DNA of 9,057 nucleotides from Bacteroidota bacterium (GTDB taxonomy: Bacteria > Bacteroidota > Bacteroidia > Flavobacteriales > Flavobacteriaceae): contig CANKLD010000049.1 of assembly GCA_947483095.1 (NCBI GenBank), positions 1 through 9,057 of the forward strand. The letters are read 5' to 3'. Below the pieces are notes generated by a model. That model worked only from the letters and a program-made list of their open reading frames with translations, ran no database searches and had not been told where the DNA came from. Each line of letters begins with the position of its first letter. Positions within the stretch are counted from its first letter, which is position 1. A program made the translations under genes and the position numbers. Positions 1-6,890 of this stretch are shown piece by piece.

Positions 1-786
1 ATCAGAAGTTCTGCCTGGCACAGCAAAAACATCCCGATTGTAGTCGTTGGCTAAATTGGCAGTTATTAAGGAGCCTCCTTTTATTGCAGATTCAATTACA
101 ATTGTAGCTTCAGAAATACCGGCTACAATCCGATTTCGTTTTACAAAATTCTCCTTTTCAGGATTGGTGTCGCTCCAATATTCAGTCATAAAACCTCCGT
201 TTTTTTCCATTTTAGAAACGTATTTTTTGTGGGAACTTGGATAAATTTGATCCAATCCATGGGCGACTATTCCAATAGTTTGTAAATCGTTTTCTATTGC
301 CGCTTGGTGCGCAACAATATCGACACCGTAAGCAAAACCGCTAACTATTATTGGATTTAAGGGCGCTAATTCGGAGATTAGGGATTTGCAAAATTCAGTT
401 CCATAAGAGGTGATTTTGCGTGTGCCCACAATACTTATTATCTTCCTATTGTTAAAGTCAATATTGCCTGAAGAAAAAAGCAACAACGGTCCATCAATGC
501 AATGTTTTAGTCGATTAGGATAGGTTTTGTCTTGAAAATGAGAAACGGTTATTCCGTTATTTTCGATGTATTTTAATTCTGCTTCTGCTTTAGCAAATAT
601 GGATTTATTTTTTAATTTTGAAATTAAAACAGATCCAATTCCGTCAATTGAGGCAAGTTGGGATGATTTAGTAGTGAAAATTGCAGCTGCTTCTCCGCAA
701 TGGGTGAGTAGTTTTTTAGCAACAATATCGCCCACACCTTCTACTTTTTGTAACGCTAATAGATAATACAATTCAGTTTCATTCAT
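1..786 (-). CDS. dprA: DNA processing protein DprA, C-terminus cut off by window edge
   Basis: DprA is a cytoplasmic protein that binds incoming single-stranded DNA during natural transformation and loads RecA on it. It starts at the ATG at 786-784 and stays open for 262 codons to base 1, so the 3' end lies outside the window; full-length members are about 360-370 residues. Visible features: two helix-hairpin-helix-like stretches (VEGVGD near residue 15, IDGIGS near 47), then the Rossmann-like core with SIVGTRK (118-124), SGFAYGVD (149-156), HGLDQIYP (176-183), KRNRIVAGIS (216-225), GGSLITANLA (237-246) and AVPG (255-258). These are the family's diagnostic blocks in the right order. The C-terminal winged-helix part is what is missing. 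It is divergent from the HU/SPOR gene with about 100 bases between starts; I found no convincing TAnnTTTG box on its own strand. Function in transformation is inferred from family; dprA is also widespread in bacteria not known to be competent. Confidence 0.96.
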   Translation of the reverse strand, partial: MNETELYYLLALQKVEGVGDIVAKKLLTHCGEAAAIFTTKSSQLASIDGIGSVLISKLKNKSIFAKAEAELKYIENNGITVSHFQDKTYPNRLKHCIDGPLLLFSSGNIDFNNRKIISIVGTRKITSYGTEFCKSLISELAPLNPIIVSGFAYGVDIVAHQAAIENDLQTIGIVAHGLDQIYPSSHKKYVSKMEKNGGFMTEYWSDTNPEKENFVKRNRIVAGISEATIVIESAIKGGSLITANLANDYNRDVFAVPGRTSD

Positions 787-835
787 GGCATATATTTATG
801 TAAGTAAGATAAGAATTTTTTTGAAAATTGTTAAT

Positions 836-855
836 AAATTTTACGAATAAAATTT
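836..855. promoter_or_regulatory. AT-only inverted repeat upstream of HU/SPOR gene
   Basis: AAATTTTA (836-843) and TAAAATTT (848-855) are perfect 8-base inverted copies around CGAA. The right arm overlaps the -33 box of the promoter for the gene at 889, and the element lies between two divergent genes, which is where an operator would sit. The stretch is extremely AT-rich, so a chance palindrome is a real possibility. Confidence 0.3.
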
Positions 856-883
856 TGATAACTATTTTGATTGTATAACTTTG
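853..883 (+). promoter_or_regulatory. Bacteroidota-type promoter for the HU/SPOR gene
   Basis: TTTTG at 853-857 and TAACTTTG at 876-883 are separated by 18 bases and match the -33 (TTTG/TTG) and -7 (TAnnTTTG) elements used by the Bacteroidota primary sigma factor. The -7 box ends five bases before the ATG at 889, so transcription would start at or within a couple of bases of the start codon, giving a leaderless message. The match is seen; the start site is inferred. Confidence 0.7.
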
Positions 884-888
884 TTATT

Positions 889-1824
889 ATGAATTTAGAA
901 CATTACATTTCTCAGCTATTATATCGATATCAATGTGTAACGATTCCTGGTTTTGGGGCCTTTTTAACTGATATTCAATCAGCTCATTGGCACGAAGCCA
1001 GTAATGGATTTTATCCTCCGAAGAAATTAATTTCTTTCAATTCGTTTTTGAAAAATAACGATGGATTGTTGGCAAATCATGTAGCTCAAAATGAGAAAAT
1101 CTCTTATGAATCAGCGGTATTATCTATTGAAAATGAAATTACCAAATGGAAGAATGAATTGCAATCTGCAAATAAAATTTCCTTTAAAAGTATTGGAGAA
1201 TTTAATTTAAATGCTGAAAAAAACATCGTTTTTACCCCTTACGAACAAGTTAATTATTTAGCAAGTTCATTTGGTTTAACCTCTTTAATAGCTCCTTCAA
1301 TTAAGAGAGAAGTAATAGAACATGTCTTTGTAGATGTTAAAGAAGAGGAGGTAATTCAATTAATTTCTGATAGAAATATTGGTAGAACTTATCTAAAATA
1401 TGCTGCATTAATAGTGTTTTCTCTATCATGCTCTGGAATAATGGGCATTAAATTATACCAGGATAAGGTAGCTTTAGAAACCTTAATAGTAGAAAAAGCG
1501 GTACAACAAAAAGTTCAAAGTACCATTCAAGAGGCAACATTTGTTATTAGTAACCCATTACCATCAGTTACTTTATCTCTAAAAGAGGAAAATAGGCCCT
1601 ATCATATAGTTGCAGGTTCCTTTAGACTTGAAAAAAATGCTCAAAAAGTATTTAAACGTCTCACGAGAAAAGGCTTTAAAGCCAAAAGATTAGCGCCAAA
1701 TTCTAATGGATTATTTCCTGTACTTTACGGAAGTTTTTCTACTCTTGAGGAAGCTGAAAGAATAAAATCAGATATTCAAAAATTAGAAAATCCAAATGCT
1801 TGGATTTTAATTGAAGAGTTTTAA
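889..1824 (+). CDS. HU/CCDC81-like domain, membrane segment and SPOR domain protein
   Basis: A 311-residue single-span membrane protein. The N-terminal ~135 residues (MNLEHYISQLLYRY..., GFGAFL at 21-26, SIGEF at 101-105) fit the paired HU-like CCDC81 domains that Bacteroidota put in front of SPOR domains. A hydrophobic segment at about 171-188 should cross the inner membrane, leaving the HU part in the cytoplasm. A linker follows, then a SPOR domain at about 237-309 (YHIVAGSF at 238-245, the second motif VLYGSF at 278-283). SPOR domains bind peptidoglycan strands stripped of stem peptides, which accumulate at the division septum. An in-frame TTG at 871 would add six residues, but it lies upstream of and within the -7 promoter box, so ATG 889 is chosen. 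It has its own promoter and a terminator directly after the stop. Whether the HU-like part binds DNA or acts as a protein-interaction module cannot be told from sequence. Confidence 0.88.
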   Translation: MNLEHYISQLLYRYQCVTIPGFGAFLTDIQSAHWHEASNGFYPPKKLISFNSFLKNNDGLLANHVAQNEKISYESAVLSIENEITKWKNELQSANKISFKSIGEFNLNAEKNIVFTPYEQVNYLASSFGLTSLIAPSIKREVIEHVFVDVKEEEVIQLISDRNIGRTYLKYAALIVFSLSCSGIMGIKLYQDKVALETLIVEKAVQQKVQSTIQEATFVISNPLPSVTLSLKEENRPYHIVAGSFRLEKNAQKVFKRLTRKGFKAKRLAPNSNGLFPVLYGSFSTLEEAERIKSDIQKLENPNAWILIEEF

Positions 1825-1826
1825 AT

Positions 1827-1856
1827 AAAAAATCCCGTTAATATCGGGATTTTTTT
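1827..1856 (+). terminator. Intrinsic terminator after the HU/SPOR gene
   Basis: AAAAAATCCCG (1827-1837) pairs with CGGGATTTTTT (1845-1855) around a seven-base loop, with a T tract to 1856. It begins two bases after the TAA at 1822-1824. The next ATG (1857) directly abuts the T tract, and the next gene's promoter box follows within 13 bases. Confidence 0.85.
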
Positions 1857-1868
1857 ATGTTGTCTAAT

Positions 1869-1876
1869 TACCTTTG
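1869..1876 (+). promoter_or_regulatory. -7 promoter box for the thioesterase gene
   Basis: TACCTTTG is an exact TAnnTTTG match, ending ten bases before the ATG at 1887. No TTG is found at the usual 18-20 base distance; the T tract of the preceding terminator occupies that place, so the -33 contact would be poor. A start site near 1882-1886 would leave a leader of only a few bases. Confidence 0.55.
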
Positions 1877-1886
1877 TAAAAAAAAT

Positions 1887-2396
1887 ATGCATCCAAAACA
1901 TCCTTCAGAATCTTTAACAGTATTAACTGATTTAGTTTTGCCAAGTGAAACCAACCCTCTAAACAATCTTTTTGGCGGGGAATTATTAGCAAGAATGGAT
2001 AGAGCGGCAAGTATTTCAGCCAGAAGACATTCCCGAAGAATTGCTGTTACGGCATCAGTAAATCATGTTGTTTTTAATAGAGCGATACCTTTAGGAAGTG
2101 TTGTTACGATTGAAGCTAAAGTGTCACGAAGTTTCAAAAGTTCTATGGAAGTCTATATAGATGTTTGGATTGAAGATAGGGAAACAGGTACGAGAAGTAA
2201 GGCCAATGAGGCTATTTATACTTTTGTTGCTGTTGACGATTCAGGTCGTCCTGTTGAAGTGCCTGCTATAATTCCAGAAACTGATTTAGAGAAAGCTAGA
2301 TTTGACGCAGCATTACGAAGAAAACAATTGAGTTTGGTTTTGGCAGGAAAGATGAAACCAAATGAAGCCACAGAATTAAAAGCACTTTTTGATTAA
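1887..2396 (+). CDS. Acyl-CoA thioesterase, hot-dog fold
   Basis: This is a 169-residue cytoplasmic hot-dog hydrolase of the acyl-CoA thioesterase family (YciA/BFIT-like), which cleaves acyl-CoA to free fatty acid and CoA. The diagnostic block is NPLNNLFGGELLARMDRAA (23-41), in which Asp38 sits on the central helix where the catalytic acid of this subgroup lies. SVNHVVFNRAIPLG (57-70) and the strand GTRSKANEAIYTFVAVD (101-117) complete the fold. The C-terminal ~45 residues are charged and helical. An in-frame ATG at 1857 would add ten residues (MLSNYLCKKN), but those codons contain the -7 promoter box and touch the preceding terminator, and the family normally begins close to the conserved TVLTDLVLP stretch; hence ATG 1887. 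Chain-length preference cannot be read from the sequence. It converges with the EnvC-like gene and shares a terminator with it. Confidence 0.92.
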   Translation: MHPKHPSESLTVLTDLVLPSETNPLNNLFGGELLARMDRAASISARRHSRRIAVTASVNHVVFNRAIPLGSVVTIEAKVSRSFKSSMEVYIDVWIEDRETGTRSKANEAIYTFVAVDDSGRPVEVPAIIPETDLEKARFDAALRRKQLSLVLAGKMKPNEATELKALFD

Positions 2397-2431
2397 AAAA
2401 AAAGGGAGTCAATTTTAGACTCCCTTTTTTT
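2395..2431. terminator. Bidirectional intrinsic terminator between convergent genes
   Basis: GGGAGTC (2404-2410) and GACTCCC (2418-2424) form a 7-bp stem with loop AATTTTA, flanked by an A tract (2395-2403) and a T tract (2425-2431). Read either way it gives a hairpin plus a U run, so it can end both the thioesterase transcript and the six-gene minus-strand operon. It overlaps both stop codons. Confidence 0.9.
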
Positions 2432-3737
2432 ACATATTATATAACCAGCTCGACGGATTAAAATAGGTTGTATTTTGCGAAATGGTGAATTTCAGAATAG
2501 TTTTTCCACTATCACCGCTAGTTCTAACTCTGCCAATGGTTTGTTTTATAGAAACTTTATCTCCTTTGTTCACGGAAACCGAACTTAGATTTTGGTATAC
2601 CGTGAAAAAATCTCCATGTTGAATCATAACAGCAGTATTCACCGGAGAAAACACCATAATACTGGTTACCACTCCGCCAAAAACGGCTCTTGCACTAGCT
2701 CCTTTTTCTGTTTCAATATCTACACCGCTATTTTTAATTACCAGAGATTTAAATTCTGGGTGAGGATGTTCGCCATAGGCAGAGTAAATTGACACCATCT
2801 TTTCAACTGGCCAAGGCAAACGTCCTTTATTGGCTTTAAAATTATCAGCTAAAATTTTCCCTTCGGCAGTTAATACAATTTTAGCAGAAGATTCTATTGC
2901 TTTTGTTTCTGCAACCACGGCTTCTTTGGTAGGAATTTTTGTATTATTTGGCGATGCTTTTCTGTTTGCTTCTACCGCTTTTCTATTGGCTTCAGCTGCT
3001 TTTCTATTTGCTTCCGCAATCGCTTCACGAATCAATCGGTCTATTTTTTGATCAATTGCTTTTGTTTCCTGTTGTTTTTTCTTGATTTCAGCAAGATATT
3101 TTTTCTTGTCTTTTTTAATTGAATTTGCTAAAACTTCTTGTTCTCGTTTTTCCTTTTGAAGTTCTAAACGTTCTTTTTCGTTTTCTTCAATCAATTTTTG
3201 TTTTGCACTTTTTTGAACTACAATTTTCTGATTGTAAGTATTAAGCTCAGTTGTTTTTCCTTTAATTTCAATCCCTTGATTTTTTCTATAGCTCGTATAT
3301 TGTTTCATATATTGAACTCTTTTGTAGGCTTGTAGAAAATTTTCTGATGATAATAAAAACATCGCTCGACTTTGTTCGGAACGACTTTTATATGATTTTA
3401 CAATCATTGCTGCGTAGTCCTTTTTCAAAATCTCTAATTCTTTTTGCAAACGATTAATTTCTAACTGATTAATATACATATCATTACTTAACAATTTTGT
3501 TTGTTTTTCAGTTGTATTTATCAGTTTTTCTTTTAGTTTTATTTTACTTGATTGAATCAAAATTAGTTTTGTAACCGATTTTTCTTTTTTCTTAGTTGTT
3601 TGCAACAGCTCTTCAGTTTCACGAATCTCTTTCTGGATTTGAGCTTTACGCTCCTCCAATTTTTTTTGCTGGTCTTCCTGACCCAAAACGGAACAGGAAA
3701 TGCAAAGTATTAAAAAACTAAAAATAAATTTTGACAT
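2430..3737 (-). CDS. EnvC-like murein hydrolase activator, degenerate LytM/M23 domain
   Basis: A 435-residue secreted protein. Residues 1-19 form a signal peptide (cleavage likely at VLG/QE). Residues ~20-240 are Lys/Glu-rich coiled coil, as in EnvC. A low-complexity stretch of three AEANRKA-like heptads follows (241-261). The C-terminal ~100 residues are a peptidase M23/LytM fold (GVDIE at 338-342, VMIQHGDFFTVYQNL at 370-384, GDKVSIKQTIG from 392). The zinc ligands are lost: the first His of HxGxD is Asn336, the TxYxHL His is Asn383, and the final HLHFE site reads ILKF. By analogy with EnvC it should activate an N-acetylmuramoyl-L-alanine amidase during septum splitting rather than cut peptidoglycan itself. 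A TTG at 3758 would extend it by seven residues, but ATG 3737 gives a clean signal peptide. It lies 23 bases after the DUF4292 gene and is last in the operon. Regulatory partner and phenotype are inferred. Confidence 0.9.
   Translation of the reverse strand: MSKFIFSFLILCISCSVLGQEDQQKKLEERKAQIQKEIRETEELLQTTKKKEKSVTKLILIQSSKIKLKEKLINTTEKQTKLLSNDMYINQLEINRLQKELEILKKDYAAMIVKSYKSRSEQSRAMFLLSSENFLQAYKRVQYMKQYTSYRKNQGIEIKGKTTELNTYNQKIVVQKSAKQKLIEENEKERLELQKEKREQEVLANSIKKDKKKYLAEIKKKQQETKAIDQKIDRLIREAIAEANRKAAEANRKAVEANRKASPNNTKIPTKEAVVAETKAIESSAKIVLTAEGKILADNFKANKGRLPWPVEKMVSIYSAYGEHPHPEFKSLVIKNSGVDIETEKGASARAVFGGVVTSIMVFSPVNTAVMIQHGDFFTVYQNLSSVSVNKGDKVSIKQTIGRVRTSGDSGKTILKFTISQNTTYFNPSSWLYNM
2955..3017 (-). 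repeat. Three tandem 21-bp repeats inside the EnvC-like gene
   Basis: Three adjacent 21-base units (2955-2975, 2976-2996, 2997-3017) encode AEANRKA, AEANRKA and VEANRKA. The units differ at a few, mainly silent, positions. The heptad period fits an extended helix joining the coiled coil to the LytM domain, and copy number could vary between strains by slippage. Confidence 0.85.
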
Positions 3738-3755
3738 ATTGAAGCTATATTTTTG

Positions 3756-3763
3756 CAAATTTA
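3756..3763 (-). promoter_or_regulatory. Possible internal -7 box upstream of the EnvC-like gene
   Basis: On the minus strand this reads TAAATTTG, an exact TAnnTTTG match whose first three bases are the DUF4292 stop codon. It ends 18 bases before the ATG at 3737. No TTG is present at the proper distance upstream, so this may be a chance match in AT-rich DNA. Confidence 0.25.
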
Positions 3764-4531
3764 ATTAATAAAAACTCTCTCGTAAGAATTTGGAACAGAA
3801 TATGGAAAAGAAAGTTCCTCATTGAAAGAAATTGAATTATAATTGATATTTATTGTTGTTTTTTCTGATTTTTGAATGGCTTCGATTGAAATTCCTGATG
3901 GCAAATTGTATTCTTCAGCAGATTTACGTGCGGGATAAATTATTAGCAACATTCTTTCTAATCCTGGTTGGGAAATCTCTTCTTTTTTAACTAAATAATT
4001 ATCCCCAGATAAATAGAATGTTTTGCTGATGCCTGAATTTGAAACAGAGGCTAGTTTGTATTTATTGTCTTCTAGAGTGAAATTGTATTTGCCCGTTTTT
4101 AAATTATCAAATGCTTCTCCTAAAAGTAAGTTTTGAACTTTTTGAAAGTCCAATTCGGTTCCTAAAAGGTTGCTTAAAGTCGAATAATTTCCGTCAAAAT
4201 AACTGCTGTTTAATTTTTCATAGTATTGTACTTTTTCAGGAGTTATTAATGCTTTAGCCACCGTAATTCCTAATATTCTAATACTAACTAAAATAATTTC
4301 ATTTTTCTTTATTTTGATTTCCGCAGTAACATTTTGAGATTGGTTAGGATCTTTATAACTCACATTGGATTTGATATATAAGGTGTTAAAATTCAACTTA
4401 TTTTTATAATGATTTTCAATTATTTTATCCGCCGTTAGTTTATTATTTATAGTTGTTTCAGCAATTACTGCTTTTTTTGCTGAGCAGGAAACAAGGAAAT
4501 AAAATGATAGTAAACCAATATATTTTTTCAT
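3761..4531 (-). CDS. DUF4292 outer-membrane lipoprotein, LolB-like
   Basis: A 256-residue lipoprotein: a short charged N-terminus, hydrophobic stretch and lipobox LVSC with the acylated Cys at residue 16, followed by Ser-Ala-Lys. The body is rich in beta strands, with a family-typical centre (YFDGNYSTLSNLLGTELDF, 111-129, then LLLGEAF, 135-141). I recognise this as DUF4292, a Bacteroidota family whose fold resembles the half-barrel lipoprotein carriers LolA/LolB/LppX. A role in handling lipoproteins or another lipid cargo at the outer membrane is an inference from that resemblance. Its ATG overlaps the TPR gene's TAA by one base (TAATG), which suggests translational coupling and near-equal expression. 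The EnvC-like gene follows after a 23-base gap. The start is secure because the signal peptide begins right at the ATG. Confidence 0.87.
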   Translation of the reverse strand: MKKYIGLLSFYFLVSCSAKKAVIAETTINNKLTADKIIENHYKNKLNFNTLYIKSNVSYKDPNQSQNVTAEIKIKKNEIILVSIRILGITVAKALITPEKVQYYEKLNSSYFDGNYSTLSNLLGTELDFQKVQNLLLGEAFDNLKTGKYNFTLEDNKYKLASVSNSGISKTFYLSGDNYLVKKEEISQPGLERMLLIIYPARKSAEEYNLPSGISIEAIQKSEKTTININYNSISFNEELSFPYSVPNSYERVFIN

Positions 4532-5877
4532 TAATTTTTGTTTTTTAAAGCACTTTCGGCTTTTGAAAAATAGTATTCTTTTTTCTTTAAATCTCCCAAT
4601 CCATTATACGCCTCGCCCAATTGAATATTGAAATTGATTTCAAGTTTTGGATTATCAACAATAAAATCTAAACCAGATTCTAGCACGTCTTTTGCTTTTT
4701 TAAAAGATCCTTTTTGGTTATAAGCCAATCCTAAATAATAATAAAATTGAGGTTGCGTTGGATAAATTTGTAAAAAGAGTTCTCCTTTCTTTTCTATAAC
4801 GTCAAAATCCCCTTTTTCAGTATAACATTCAAACAAAAGTAATGCCGTTTCTAGTTCGTCGGGTATTTTTTTTAATTGGATTTCATAAAAACGAATTGCT
4901 TTTTCCCAGTTCTTTTTATTATGATAAAATTTGCCTAATTCTTTAGCAACTTCAACCGATTTATCAGTATCAAAATAGGAAACGGCTTTCTCTAAATCGG
5001 AATCAAACTGCGGTTTATCTTTAATAAATAGTAGAAATTCATTAAATATTCTGTGTTTTATTTTTTGATCTATTTTCAGACTCCCTAAAACAAAATTCAT
5101 TGCTTTAACTGCATTTTCCCCATCATTATTTTTCAAATACAATTTAAATAAACTCACTTTTGCCCAATCTGAATTCGGAATTTCCAATTCTAATTTCTTT
5201 GCAATTTGTTGCGCTAATTCTTCTTGATTGTTTTTATTGTATAAAAATATTAATGCAATATAATTCGATTCCTCTTTTGGGTTTTTCTTAATTTGTTCCA
5301 ATAAATTAATTCGTTCTGCACTATGAAATTTAAGATCTTGAAGAATTTGGGCTTTATAAAGATCTCGCATTTCTAATTTCCCAACCTGATCATTCAATTC
5401 GTTTATTAGCTCTAATGCATTCTCATATTGATCGGTGTTCATGTAAAGCGACACCAATTCTTCTTTGTATTCTTTTTTAAATTCTATCAGTTTTAAAACA
5501 ATTGGAATTGCTTTTTCAAATTCTTTATTTTCATAACATACATCGTACATTCCAGCCCAAAACCAGCGGTTATTTGGATCTATTTTTGTTGCTTTTTCAA
5601 ATGATTCGTAGGCTTTTTTGTACTCTTTTTCTTCGAAATAGTTCTTTCCCAGTTCAAAATAAATAGTAGCATTATTGGGTTGAATTTTCAAACATTTTTC
5701 TAATTCGATAATTGCTTTATCATAATTTTCAATTCCTTTTTGCTTTAATGATTCATAGAACGAATCTTCAAAGTCATCTTTTTCTAAAGCCACATCTTCG
5801 GGCATATTTTGTGCCCATAGCGATGCCGTATTGCATTGCAAAACTGTAAAAAGGAATATAAAAATTAGTTGTTTCAT
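4531..5877 (-). CDS. Secreted tetratricopeptide repeat protein
   Basis: A 448-residue protein with an N-terminal signal peptide ending near SLWAQ (19-23). The Cys at 15 follows Gln, so it is not a lipobox. The rest is helical repeats: clear TPR units at about 38-138 (for example NATIYFELGKNYFEEKEYKK, 69-88, followed by a conserved DPNN turn) and again at about 310-445 (KELGKFYHNKKNWEKAIRFY; FYYYLGLAYNQKGSFKKAKD), with more diverged repeats between. TPR arrays are protein-binding scaffolds, so this is probably a periplasmic or outer-membrane-associated partner protein. No catalytic domain is visible. Its ATG follows the transferase's TAA with no gap, and its own stop overlaps the DUF4292 start, so all three genes should be made together. 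The binding partner is unknown; the two envelope proteins encoded next are the obvious candidates. Confidence 0.9.
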   Translation of the reverse strand: MKQLIFIFLFTVLQCNTASLWAQNMPEDVALEKDDFEDSFYESLKQKGIENYDKAIIELEKCLKIQPNNATIYFELGKNYFEEKEYKKAYESFEKATKIDPNNRWFWAGMYDVCYENKEFEKAIPIVLKLIEFKKEYKEELVSLYMNTDQYENALELINELNDQVGKLEMRDLYKAQILQDLKFHSAERINLLEQIKKNPKEESNYIALIFLYNKNNQEELAQQIAKKLELEIPNSDWAKVSLFKLYLKNNDGENAVKAMNFVLGSLKIDQKIKHRIFNEFLLFIKDKPQFDSDLEKAVSYFDTDKSVEVAKELGKFYHNKKNWEKAIRFYEIQLKKIPDELETALLLFECYTEKGDFDVIEKKGELFLQIYPTQPQFYYYLGLAYNQKGSFKKAKDVLESGLDFIVDNPKLEINFNIQLGEAYNGLGDLKKKEYYFSKAESALKNKN

Positions 5878-6888
5878 TTATTCTAAAATGGAGTAATCTC
5901 CAATACTGATACTCGTAAAATTACCATCAAAACTGGCAAAACTTCCTATCATTGCGTTGTCTAAATTGGCGTTTTTTATGGTAGATTGATTTTGAACTAA
6001 ACTATTTTTTATAGTTGCATTTTGAACTGAACACCCATTTCCTAACGAAACATTTGGACCAACAGTAGCATTTACTAGCGTTACATTTTTACCGATAAAA
6101 CAAGGCTGAATGATGGTGCTATTTTCACAAATAACAGAGGAATCAACTAGATTTTCACCGTCGGCATAAAGGAAACCTAGTAATCTTGAATTGGTTTCTA
6201 CAGTTACATTTTTATTTCCGCAATCCATCCATTCGTCTACTTTTCCTGGGACAAATTTTAGCCCTTTCACTTTCATGTTTTCAAGTGCGTCTGTCAATTG
6301 ATATTCTCCACCTTTAACAACATTATTATCTAATAAATATTGTAATTCGGCTCGTAAAGTTTCCCCAGATTTAAAATAGTAAATCCCAATTATTGCAAGG
6401 TCAGAAACAAACTCTTTTGGTTTTTCTACGAAGTCAACAATTTGATTGTTTTCATTTAATTGGACTACTCCAAAAGCACTTGGATCTTCAACTTGTTTTA
6501 CCCAAATTACACTATCGGCTGAGGTATCAAGAGAAAAATCGGCTCTAAAAAGGGTATCGGCATAGGCAACTACTATTGGCCCTTCCATGGATTCTTTAGC
6601 ACACATTATTGCATGAGCCGTTCCTAAAGCTTCATTTTGATAGCAAATGGTTCCTTTGGCACCCAATTTTTCGGCGATTGCAATCAGTTCCACTTCTACT
6701 TGTTTTCCAAAGTCTTTATGGATAATAAAGGCAATTTCCTCAATTTCTTGATTGATTACTGACGCGATATCCTCCACCAAACGATGAACGATAGGTTTGC
6801 CAGCAATAGGAATTAACGGTTTTGGAACGGTTAATGTGTGTGGTCTTAATCGGGAGCCACGGCCCGCCATTGGCACTATTATTTTCAT
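5878..6888 (-). CDS. Sugar-1-phosphate nucleotidyltransferase with beta-helix C-terminus
   Basis: A 336-residue cytoplasmic enzyme that should make an NDP-sugar from a sugar-1-phosphate and an NTP. The N-terminal GT-A-like domain carries the nucleotide loop MAGRGSRLRPHTLTVPKPL (7-25), QNEALGTAHA (84-93), the metal-binding Asp of YADTLF (109-114), EKP (155-157), GEYQLTDA (194-201) and WMDCG (220-224). From about 247 the chain turns into hexapeptide repeats of a left-handed beta-helix (NSTIIQ, FIGKNVTL, ATVGPNVSLG, ATIKNS). This layout is that of the RfbA/GlmU-like proteins often named glucose-1-phosphate thymidylyltransferase. Which sugar and which NTP are used cannot be decided from sequence; the helix may only serve assembly, as no acetyltransferase site is evident. 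Upstream is a structured GC-rich repeat ending in an AGGGGG run five bases before the ATG. The TPR gene follows without a gap. Precursor supply for surface polysaccharide fits the flippase two genes upstream. Confidence 0.93.
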   Translation of the reverse strand: MKIIVPMAGRGSRLRPHTLTVPKPLIPIAGKPIVHRLVEDIASVINQEIEEIAFIIHKDFGKQVEVELIAIAEKLGAKGTICYQNEALGTAHAIMCAKESMEGPIVVAYADTLFRADFSLDTSADSVIWVKQVEDPSAFGVVQLNENNQIVDFVEKPKEFVSDLAIIGIYYFKSGETLRAELQYLLDNNVVKGGEYQLTDALENMKVKGLKFVPGKVDEWMDCGNKNVTVETNSRLLGFLYADGENLVDSSVICENSTIIQPCFIGKNVTLVNATVGPNVSLGNGCSVQNATIKNSLVQNQSTIKNANLDNAMIGSFASFDGNFTSISIGDYSILE

Positions 6889-6890
6889 AT

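Noticed and set aside
47..766. Two plus-strand open frames (47-244 and 566-766)
   Set aside because: They are antisense to dprA, whose motifs are continuous on the minus strand through both; neither encodes a recognisable protein.
871..888. TTG at 871 as the start of the HU/SPOR protein
   Set aside because: The added codons coincide with the -7 promoter box, so they would not be transcribed; ATG 889 gives the family-like N-terminus.
2592..3051. Plus-strand open frames at 2592-2792 and 2830-3051
   Set aside because: Antisense shadows of the EnvC-like gene; the Ala/Phe-rich second one is simply the reverse reading of the heptad repeat.
3738..3758. TTG at 3758 as the start of the EnvC-like protein
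   Set aside because: It adds seven residues before a normal signal peptide that begins at ATG 3737.
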